Notes under the pieces: model-generated
Seen by the model: the letters and a program-made list of their open reading frames with translations, nothing else
What the model was told of the DNA's origin: nothing
Database searches by the model: none
Shown here: one piece after another, positions 13,913-19,058 of the stretch
Numbering within the stretch: position 1 is the stretch's first letter
Layout: the number at the start of each line of letters is the position of its first letter
Assembly: GCA_016196415.1 (NCBI GenBank)
Contig: JACPXS010000078.1
Span: 1 to 19,058, forward strand
Direction of reading: 5' to 3'
From: Candidatus Omnitrophota bacterium
GTDB lineage: Bacteria; Omnitrophota; Koll11; Aquiviventales; Aquiviventaceae
DNA: 19,058 bases
Program-made: the position numbers and the translations under genes

Positions 13913-15246
13913 CGTCGTGTTTCCCAGAGGCCGAGGAGCATCACCGGCGCGTACTCCGCAACGCGCGCCCACGCGGGCATGGCCCACCGGCCAGCGGTCA
14001 GATAGCCTGGCCAGACGGTGTACGAGAGGACCACCGTCCCGGTGAGCGCAAGGAACGGCGCAGGGCGCCAGAAGCACAAACAGGGCACAAGCCACAGCAG
14101 GTACCACGGATGCAGCACCGGACTCAGGAGTGCAGCGGCCGCCACGGCCCCGGCAACATATCGAATCGGGTCGGCTTCCCGCTTCGCCCACCACACCAAA
14201 AATCCTCCCAAAGCGACGACGACCACGAGCCGCGCAAGCCCCTCGTGCCTGAGCAGTCCCATCAGCACCAGATACAACGAGGCGTTTGAGGATCCGCGCG
14301 TGGTCATCGAGGTGAGGCTCTGCACGAGGGCGGTCACCGCGTTGGGATGCATCGCCAACGGCAAGGCCGACGCCAGCCCAAAGACCGCAAGCCACCCCCG
14401 CGCTTGCCCCCGGCACCACCACCACGGCGCCAAGACCGCGGACACAAATTTCGAGAGAAACGCCGCGGCCCATGCCAGCGCACAACCCCACCACCGCCTC
14501 GCCTGCCAGGCCGCTATCCCCAGCCAGAGCGCCGCCACACCCAACGCATCGTTGTGCCCTGATCCGGCGATCTCGAGAATCGCCAGCGGGTGCCAGGCGT
14601 AGGCCGCCACCCAGAGGAGGGATCGGCCGCGACAGCGCAACAGCACAAGCAGGCTCAGCGCCGTGACGAGCTCCGCACAGACGAACACCGCCTTTTGCCC
14701 GATCAGCGTCTTGTTGACTGAGGCGCCGAGGCGAAACGCCAGCTCGGCGAGCGGCGGATAGACGGTTCTCAGATGCGGGAAGTTGATACGGGATGACTCG
14801 GCGTCTCGCAGGAAACCCAGCGCTGGATGATTGGGCGGATACGCATAGGGATCCACCCCGGCGAGTTGCACGCGCCCATCCCAGCGATAACGGTAGAGGT
14901 CATCGGACAGCGTCGGGGTGGTGCCGATGAGCAGCAGGCGGGCTGCGATCGCCACCAGCCCCACCACCAGCAAATTGGGGACGTTTCTATTCTTCGAGCT
15001 AAACATAGAGACGTCCCCATTTTTTTCAAAGCGGGGATTGCTAAAAAATAGAAACGTCCCAAATTTTTCAGCGCGGGAGATGAGCCACAGGAGAAGGAGA
15101 TAGAAGAGGAAGGCGAGGGTGAACCCGCCGTAGAAGGCCGCCAGGTGCAGGCGCACATCACCCAGCAGGCGGATGCGCCACCAGCACCGGACGGTCAGCA
15201 CGCCCATGAGGAGGAAGATGGTCCGCTCGATACGACGCCGGGACAT
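13852..15246 (-). CDS. GT-C polyprenol-phosphomannose-dependent mannosyltransferase-like membrane protein
   Basis: A 464-residue polytopic protein with roughly ten hydrophobic helices. After the first membrane hairpin comes PTLSDDLYRYRWDGRVQLAGVDPYAYPP (about residues 111-138), the Asp-Asp loop and WDGR-x-GxxPY signature of GT-C enzymes such as MptB/GT87-like mannosyltransferases, then TVYPPLAE, GHNDALG and the LHPWYLLWLVP loop. These enzymes use polyprenyl-P sugars on the periplasmic face; the next gene encodes a likely donor-forming DPM-like enzyme. ATG 15246 starts the first helix; upstream in-frame residues to 15390 are low-complexity Arg/Ser and overlap the hydroxylase gene. Residues 61-92 are an AT-rich in-frame insertion described separately. 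The C-terminus overlaps the next gene by 61 bases. Confidence 0.87.
   Translation of the reverse strand: MSRRRIERTIFLLMGVLTVRCWWRIRLLGDVRLHLAAFYGGFTLAFLFYLLLLWLISRAEKFGTFLFFSNPRFEKNGDVSMFSSKNRNVPNLLVVGLVAIAARLLLIGTTPTLSDDLYRYRWDGRVQLAGVDPYAYPPNHPALGFLRDAESSRINFPHLRTVYPPLAELAFRLGASVNKTLIGQKAVFVCAELVTALSLLVLLRCRGRSLLWVAAYAWHPLAILEIAGSGHNDALGVAALWLGIAAWQARRWWGCALAWAAAFLSKFVSAVLAPWWWCRGQARGWLAVFGLASALPLAMHPNAVTALVQSLTSMTTRGSSNASLYLVLMGLLRHEGLARLVVVVALGGFLVWWAKREADPIRYVAGAVAAAALLSPVLHPWYLLWLVPCLCFWRPAPFLALTGTVVLSYTVWPGYLTAGRWAMPAWARVAEYAPVMLLGLWETRRCAWRSFFLPETKPKPLVES
14972..15066. repeat. REP-like inverted-repeat element inserted in frame in the GT-C gene
   Basis: A 95-bp AT-rich element has 20-bp terminal inverted arms (14972-14991 and 15047-15066) matching at 19 of 20 positions around the core GGGACGTTTCTATT. 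A third copy of the core (15005-15018, inverted) pairs with the left arm in a 14-bp hairpin with one G-U. The element encodes residues 61-92 of the membrane protein without a stop (KFGTFLFF...NVPNL), a polar stretch sitting between two hydrophobic segments. Both flanks carry CAGC (14968-14971 and 15069-15072), a possible but chance-level target duplication. GGGACGTTTCTATT-type repeats resemble palindromes linked to REP-associated Y1 transposases, from memory only. Confidence 0.75.
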
Positions 15247-15265
15247 GGCTATTTCATGCAAAGGA

Positions 15266-16072
15266 TCAATTGGCTTGGACGAACTCGCACGGCGGGCCAA
15301 ACGGCATCGCCAACACCTGGCCACACGTGACGTCCTGCGGATCCGGGTACTCCGGAAGGCCGATGGTGAGCGCGCGCTGATCGGCCCCAAGGCGGTAGGT
15401 TCCGAACAGGCGATCCCACCAGGAAAAAATCGTCGAGTAGTTGGAATTCGTGTGCGCCGTCACCTGCGAGTGGTGGATACGGTGTATATCCGGGGTGACG
15501 ATGATGGCTCTCAGCCAGGTCTCGAACGGCTCGGGGATGCGGAGGTTGGAGTGCTCGAGTTGGTTGAGCAGCCCGAAGACCAGCTCAAAGATCACCACGC
15601 TGGCGACGCTGGCTCCCCACCCCGCAATCACGATCATCCGGAACAGGGCCGAGAGCGCCATTTCGGTCAGATGAAACCTCCCCGAGGTCGTCACGTCCAG
15701 ATCGAGGTCGCTGTGATGGACCCGGTGCATCCGCCACATGAAGGGCACGCCGTGGTAGGCGCGGTGCCAGAGATACGTCACGCCGTCCAGGCACACCACG
15801 GACAAGAGGACGTTCCACCACCCCTCGATCCCAAGGCGATGTAGCAGCCCAACGCGATGCAGCTCGAAGGCGTGATAGGCCGAGACGATCATGCCGCCCA
15901 GGGCCACGCTCAGCAGCAGGGCGTTCGATCCGGTGACTAAGAGGTTGATGGTGTAGCGCCTCCACCGCGAGTCGACCGGCCTGCGGAAGGGCCGGAGGCT
16001 TTCAAGGAGCAGCAAGAGGATGAACCCGCCGAGCCCGATCAGTCCCCGCTCAACCGTCAGGAGAGGTACCAT
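15266..16072 (-). CDS. Sterol desaturase / fatty-acid hydroxylase family membrane protein
   Basis: A 268-residue integral membrane di-iron protein of the fatty-acid hydroxylase superfamily. The histidine clusters are present: HRAYH at 103-107, HRVHH at 116-120 followed by HLTEM, His174, and HRIHH at 197-201. Four or so hydrophobic helices surround them (about 8-26, 42-66, 86-101, 140-172). Family members hydroxylate or desaturate lipids with O2; the substrate here is unknown. ATG 16072 has AAGGG five bases upstream and begins 15 bases after the trxB stop, and its stop is 19 bases before the GT-C start, so all three are probably on one transcript. Lipid modification together with polyprenyl-linked glycosylation suggests envelope remodelling. 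Confidence 0.92.
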   Translation of the reverse strand: MVPLLTVERGLIGLGGFILLLLLESLRPFRRPVDSRWRRYTINLLVTGSNALLLSVALGGMIVSAYHAFELHRVGLLHRLGIEGWWNVLLSVVCLDGVTYLWHRAYHGVPFMWRMHRVHHSDLDLDVTTSGRFHLTEMALSALFRMIVIAGWGASVASVVIFELVFGLLNQLEHSNLRIPEPFETWLRAIIVTPDIHRIHHSQVTAHTNSNYSTIFSWWDRLFGTYRLGADQRALTIGLPEYPDPQDVTCGQVLAMPFGPPCEFVQAN

Positions 16073-16087
16073 GGAAACCCTTTGTGA

Positions 16088-17038
16088 TCACTGGCGTTCC
16101 TGGCCACTCTCCGCCAGCCAGCGCTCGCAATCCATCGCGGCCATGCATCCGCTGCCGGCGGCCGTGATGGCCTGACGGTAGCGCTTATCCTGCACATCGC
16201 CACAGGCGAAGACGCCGGGCACTGAGGTGTCGGTCGAGTCGGGACGCGTGACGATGTAGCCATCCTTGTCCAGCTCCACCTGGCCCGCCACGAGCGCGGT
16301 ATTTGGGGTAAAGCCGATCGCGTAGAAGAGCCCGCCGCAAGCCAGTTCGCGCTCTTGGGCAGTCGTGAGATCCCGCAGCCGCACCGCAGAGACGGCGTCA
16401 TCACCGAGGATGTCGGCGACGACCGTGTTCCAAATCACGTGGATCTTGGGATGCCGCAAGACCCGATCCTGCATAATCTTGGAGGCGCGCAGCCGATCCC
16501 GGCGGTGGATGAGGTAGACGCGTGAGGCGAACTTCGTGAGGAACGTCGCCTCTTCGGCGGCCGAATCGCCTCCGCCCACGACGATCAGTATTTTGCCGCG
16601 AAAAATCGGCAGGGCCCCGTCGCACACCGCGCACGCCGAGATGCCCTTGTTCCACAGGCGCTGCTCGCCGGGAAGATGCAGCCGTTTCGCCGTCGCTCCC
16701 GTCGCGAGAATGAGGGCGCGGGCCGTCAGTTCGCGTGCAGCGGAAGCCACCGTGAAGGGCCGCGCGGACAAATCAACCCTGGTGACATCTTCAGTGACGA
16801 GGCGCGCTCCAAACCGCAGCGACTGCTTCCGGAGCGCCTCCATCAACGCGGGGCCCTGGATCCCGTCAGGAAACCCAGGGTAGTTTTCCACATCCGTGGT
16901 AGTCATGAGCTGCCCGCCCGGGATCCCGCCAACGGAGAACCCTTCAAACATCACCGGCTTGAGATCGGCCCGCGCGGCATAGATCGCCGCCGCGTGACCT
17001 GCCGGGCCGGATCCAACAATAACCACCTGCTCTGGCAT
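16088..17038 (-). CDS. trxB: Thioredoxin-disulfide reductase
   Basis: A 316-residue low-molecular-weight thioredoxin reductase. It shows the N-terminal FAD motif [23 protein letters not shown] fold (residues 5-24), [21 protein letters not shown], the redox-active Cys136-Ala-Val-Cys139 followed by Asp, the NADPH-binding [32 protein letters not shown] and the C-terminal [27 protein letters not shown]. It reduces thioredoxin in the cytoplasm using NADPH. Length and motifs are fully normal. In this operon it could supply reduced thioredoxin to the ArsC-like reductase and the ArsM-like methyltransferase, which need thiol recycling (inference). The 5' gap contains palindromes and a short tandem repeat rather than a clear promoter. 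Confidence 0.97.
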   Translation of the reverse strand: MPEQVVIVGSGPAGHAAAIYAARADLKPVMFEGFSVGGIPGGQLMTTTDVENYPGFPDGIQGPALMEALRKQSLRFGARLVTEDVTRVDLSARPFTVASAARELTARALILATGATAKRLHLPGEQRLWNKGISACAVCDGALPIFRGKILIVVGGGDSAAEEATFLTKFASRVYLIHRRDRLRASKIMQDRVLRHPKIHVIWNTVVADILGDDAVSAVRLRDLTTAQERELACGGLFYAIGFTPNTALVAGQVELDKDGYIVTRPDSTDTSVPGVFACGDVQDKRYRQAITAAGSGCMAAMDCERWLAESGQERQ

Positions 17039-17109
17039 GCTGGCTCTTGTGTGATGCCACCGTGAGCGCGCGTTGACTCTTCCGGCGGTACGCCCTCATT
17101 CATGGAGCC

Positions 17110-17127
17110 CCACGGGCATGCCCGTGG
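17110..17127. repeat. 18-bp perfect palindrome upstream of trxB
   Basis: CCACGGGCATGCCCGTGG is its own reverse complement. It lies 72 bases upstream of the trxB start in the 258-bp gap. A dyad without a loop is more like a protein-binding site or a repeat-family core than a terminator; no T-run follows on either strand. Confidence 0.6.
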
Positions 17128-17152
17128 CCCGCATCGAAGGGTCGGGGCACCC

Positions 17153-17188
17153 ATTCTGCGCTTCTGCAGAATTCTGCATTTCTGCAGT
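17153..17188. repeat. Two tandem 18-bp repeats upstream of trxB
   Basis: Unit 1 (17153-17170) and unit 2 (17171-17188) share 15 of 18 bases, both of the form ATTCTGC-NN-TTCTGCAG. Each unit contains the half-palindrome TTCTGCAGAA or a close variant. This is the only AT-richer stretch in the trxB leader and could be an operator, but no regulator gene is nearby. Confidence 0.5.
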
Positions 17189-17231
17189 GTGAAGCCAACT
17201 TAAGGCACTACTGAGACTCGGCTACACCATA

Positions 17232-17291
17232 CGAAGACGGCGTTCTCCGGAGCGAGACCCACGCTGATGTCGACGGAGAACGCCGTCTTCG
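17232..17291. repeat. Long perfect inverted repeat (18-bp arms) 3' of the small basic peptide gene
   Basis: Arms 17232-17249 (CGAAGACGGCGTTCTCCG) and 17274-17291 are perfect reverse complements with a 24-base loop, which itself holds a 4-bp AGCG/CGCT pairing. The structure begins 6 bases after the stop of the 33-codon gene on the minus strand. The stem is long and GC-rich but no T-run follows, so it may be a non-classical terminator, an mRNA-stabilising hairpin or a mobile palindrome. Confidence 0.75.
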
Positions 17292-17296
17292 GCGGC

Positions 17297-17398
17297 TTAA
17301 CAGGAACAGCAGGACATGCGGCGGGGCCTGGCGGACGATTTCCGAGCGCTCATCCGACGGGCCTTGGGCCGCTTGGGGCTCTTGCGACGAACTGCCAT
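17297..17398 (-). CDS. Small basic Cys-tailed peptide of 33 residues, unknown function
   Basis: ATG 17398 to TAA 17297 encodes 33 residues. About 40% are Lys or Arg, with Pro, Ser and Ala between them (MAVRRKSPKRPKARR at the start), and the chain ends Ser-Cys-Cys-Ser-Cys (residues 29-33). The start is supported by AAGGAGGTGA six bases upstream, almost a full match to the anti-Shine-Dalgarno, the strongest site in the window. There are no acidic residues, no signal peptide and no membrane segment. It lies between apt and trxB on the same strand and is followed at once by an 18-bp perfect inverted repeat. I do not recognise it. Possibilities are a nucleic-acid- or ribosome-binding peptide, a thiol metal-binding peptide, or a modified-peptide precursor. 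An overlapping 74-codon frame has a weaker start. Confidence 0.62.
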   Translation of the reverse strand: MAVRRKSPKRPKARRMSARKSSARPRRMSCCSC

Positions 17399-17516
17399 CT
17401 GTCACCTCCTTGATTGCGAGACACTCCTTCACACGATGCCGCGCCTGCGCGGGCGCGTTGCACGCTTCTTCAGCGCATGGTACGCAAGCAGCCGCTTGCG
17501 CCAGGAAACGCGAGGG

Positions 17517-18074
17517 TTAGTACTGAATCAATGAAATCACGGGATGCGGCGCTAACCGCTCGCGGCCGTTCAGCGCAGTCAGCTCGATGAGGAACGCCAG
17601 CTCCACGATGACGCCGCCGCACTGCTGGATCAGCCGGATCGTGGCCCCCATAGTTCCTCCCGTAGCCAAGAGATCATCCACCAGCACGACCCGCGATCCC
17701 TTGGCAAGCCCATCCTGATGGATTTCGAGAGTGTCCTGCCCGTACTCGAGCGTGTAGGAGGCCTGGTAGGTCTTATGGGGCAACTTCCCCTTTTTACGGA
17801 CCGGGATGATGCCGACTCCCAGCTCGTAGGCAAGCGCCGAGCCGACAATCAATCCGCGCGATTCAATCGCCACCACCGCATCCGGCCGCTTCCCCTGGTG
17901 TCGCGCGGCAAGCATCCGGATGGCCTGGCGAAACGCCTGGCCGTGCTGCAACAACGGCGTGATATCTCGGAAGAGAATCCCCTTCGTGGGAAAATCCGGA
18001 ATGTCTCGAATGTAGCGCGTGAGATCGCGATGGTCGCGCGGCACTTCACTCGAGCGTTTCACATCAGTGTCCAT
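17517..18074 (-). CDS. apt: Adenine phosphoribosyltransferase
   Basis: A 185-residue purine-salvage enzyme converting adenine and PRPP to AMP. It carries the family pattern in order: IRDIPDFPTKGILFRDITPLL (residues 22-42), AIESRGLIVGSALAYELG (flexible and hood region), the catalytic loop PVRKKGKLPHKTYQASYTLEYG, and the PRPP-binding loop VVLVDDLLATGGTM at 129-142. Length is normal, with a short N-terminal extension of about 15 charged residues. It starts 57 bases after uppP ends and may be co-transcribed with it. A GC-rich hairpin around 17440-17457 follows it, without a T-run, before the small peptide gene. Confidence 0.97.
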   Translation of the reverse strand: MDTDVKRSSEVPRDHRDLTRYIRDIPDFPTKGILFRDITPLLQHGQAFRQAIRMLAARHQGKRPDAVVAIESRGLIVGSALAYELGVGIIPVRKKGKLPHKTYQASYTLEYGQDTLEIHQDGLAKGSRVVLVDDLLATGGTMGATIRLIQQCGGVIVELAFLIELTALNGRERLAPHPVISLIQY

Positions 18075-18131
18075 CCCTGCCCGTCCTCCTCAGCCTCTGT
18101 GCGTTCTTGCGCGCTCGCCCCGCCGCGCGGG

Positions 18132-18941
18132 TTACGGATAGGGCACCAGCCACCAAATCAACGCCGCCACCCCGACGCGGTACCAGCCGAACGGCGCCAG
18201 ACCTTGCCGCGCCAGATACGCGATGAAACTCCGAATGGCTGCGGCGGCCACACCCGCCGCCGCAAGGAACCCGCACAGCACGGCAAGCAGGCTCATCTCT
18301 TGCCCGAGAACGCCCCAGGAGATCATCCCATCGAAGAGTGTGGCCGCACCAAGCGTCGGCAGCGCCAAGAGGAAACTGTACTCGGCCGCGATCGTCGCGG
18401 GCAACCCAAGCAGCAGACCCGCGACCATGGTCACCATCGCTCGCGAACTCCCGGGCCAGAGCGCAACACACTGGGCGCAACCGATGAGGAAGGCCTCGCG
18501 CGGGGTGAGGGAGTCCAAGCTTCGTGGGGCGGGAGGCGGCCTGCGCTGCAGCCATGCATCGACACCGATCATCAGTACCCCGCCCAACGCCAGAGCGGCC
18601 ACCACCGGCCATAGGCTAAATAACCACCGCTTGATCACGCGGTGCAGCAACAGGCCGACGAGTGCAGCGGGGAGGAAACTGATCACGAGATTCGTCAGCA
18701 GCTTCCTGCCGGCTGCGTCAACTCCAAGACACCCGCGCCACATCGAACGCATGCGGGTGCGGTATAACCCCACCACCGCTCCCAACGCGCCGGCTTGGAT
18801 GACCACCTCGAACGTCTTCACCGCCTCCCCCTCGACCCCCAGTAGGTGCGAAGCGAGAATGAGATGTCCGGTCGAAGAAACCGGGAGGAACTCCGTCAGT
18901 CCCTCAACGGCCCCGAGAAGGACCGCCTGCAGCGAATCCAT
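18132..18941 (-). CDS. uppP: Undecaprenyl-diphosphate phosphatase (BacA/UppP)
   Basis: A 269-residue polytopic membrane phosphatase that recycles undecaprenyl diphosphate to the monophosphate lipid carrier for cell-wall and glycan synthesis. Both catalytic consensus segments are present: EGLTEFLPVSSTGHLIL near residue 13 and the PGSSRAMVTMVAGLLLGL region near 165. ATG 18941 is preferred to the adjacent GTG 18944 because GGCGGGG lies at workable spacing. Recycling of the polyprenyl carrier complements the polyprenyl-phosphate glycosyltransferases further down, although UppP is a housekeeping function and the proximity may mean little. Length and topology are typical. Confidence 0.96.
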   Translation of the reverse strand: MDSLQAVLLGAVEGLTEFLPVSSTGHLILASHLLGVEGEAVKTFEVVIQAGALGAVVGLYRTRMRSMWRGCLGVDAAGRKLLTNLVISFLPAALVGLLLHRVIKRWLFSLWPVVAALALGGVLMIGVDAWLQRRPPPAPRSLDSLTPREAFLIGCAQCVALWPGSSRAMVTMVAGLLLGLPATIAAEYSFLLALPTLGAATLFDGMISWGVLGQEMSLLAVLCGFLAAAGVAAAAIRSFIAYLARQGLAPFGWYRVGVAALIWWLVPYP

Positions 18942-18992
18942 CACCTCCCCGCCTGGATGGAATCCCCTCCGGCGAATCTTCCCGGAAGCGTG

Positions 18993-19058
18993 CTACGCGG
19001 ATGGCGGCAGCTCACTCTCCCAAGCCGCTGCGAACTGCCGGAATACCCAGGTGGGGAA
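18993..19058 (-). CDS. Possible C-terminal fragment of a truncated gene
   Basis: Reading in from the right edge on the minus strand, one frame gives 21 residues, ending WESELPPSA and a TAG at 18995-18993, 51 bases before the uppP start. The composition (Trp, Phe and acidic residues) is protein-like, but the fragment is too short to identify, and the other two frames also stay open for part of this stretch. It is recorded as a candidate only. Confidence 0.3.
   Translation of the reverse strand, partial: FPTWVFRQFAAAWESELPPSA

Noticed and set aside
13172..14494. A 440-residue reading of the DPM-like gene from 14494
   Set aside because: The first 194 residues lie in another frame of the GT-C gene and have no domain; the GT2 fold begins exactly at ATG 13912.
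17153..17188. Short CRISPR-like array
   Set aside because: Only two directly abutting units with no spacers and no cas genes.
17208..17432. 74-codon minus-strand ORF overlapping the small basic peptide
   Set aside because: It begins at GTG with a weak site, reads through the inverted repeat and has low-complexity Arg/Ser content; the shifted 33-codon frame has a far better ribosome-binding site.
17430..17515. A second Arg/Lys-rich frame on the minus strand just after apt (SWRKRLLAYHALKKRA...)
   Set aside because: Open only from the apt stop region and without ATG, GTG or TTG in the usable part; may be chance or a decayed gene, but cannot be supported.

Overview
The window is about 19 kb of GC-rich DNA, roughly 60% G+C by eye. 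Apart from the 3' end of a fatty-acid desaturase at the left edge, every gene is on the minus strand. No rRNA, tRNA, CRISPR array or transposase gene was found, and no gene-free stretch exceeds 300 bases. The content (cytochrome oxidase subunits, lipoprotein and periplasmic signal peptides, BacA/UppP, YceI, a polyprenyl-phosphate glycosylation pair) suggests an aerobic or microaerobic diderm bacterium. The phylum cannot be fixed from the sequence. In-frame palindromic insertions and a radical SAM-ArsM fusion hint at an environmental or candidate-phylum genome, but this is inference.

Layout, in minus-strand transcription order (right to left). (1) 18993-19058: the last 21 codons of a possible truncated gene. 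(2) 18941-17517: uppP and apt. (3) 17398-17297: a 33-residue, very basic peptide ending Cys-Cys-Ser-Cys, behind a near-perfect Shine-Dalgarno sequence and followed by an 18-bp perfect inverted repeat; a 258-bp region with palindromes and a short tandem repeat separates it from trxB. (4) 17038-6906: a likely nine-gene operon: trxB, a sterol-desaturase-family hydroxylase, a GT-C mannosyltransferase-like protein, a dolichol-phosphate-mannose-synthase-like GT2, a TIGR04282 glycosyltransferase, a PqqD-like/radical SAM/ArsM fusion, a TVP38/VTT membrane protein, a MerA-like flavoprotein and a DUF547 protein. The last five overlap by 1 to 13 bases and look translationally coupled. (5) A consensus-like promoter at 6834-6862 drives a second run: a cellulose-synthase-like GT2, an ArsC/LMW phosphatase, YceI, the bufferin cluster bufA-bufB-bufC, a DUF3332 lipoprotein, and orphan cytochrome oxidase subunits III and IV. 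It ends at a bidirectional terminator shared with the convergent desaturase.

Functionally the window joins two metal/metalloid modules. One is a complete bufferin system: a Cys-rich exported precursor, an MNIO iron oxidase and its DUF2063 partner, a pathway known to make copper-binding thiooxazole peptides. The other is an arsenic module: an ArsC-like reductase, and a single polypeptide uniting a radical SAM domain with an ArsM-like arsenite methyltransferase next to a glycosyltransferase family annotated with arsenosugar biosynthesis. The fusion is the best candidate for an undescribed system: one chain could both methylate arsenic and perform the radical SAM step, and its PqqD-like N-terminus leaves a peptide substrate open. 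Thioredoxin reductase in the same operon could supply the reducing power for ArsC and ArsM cysteines. Two genes here carry in-frame palindromic insertions, which suggests active small repeat families in this genome.
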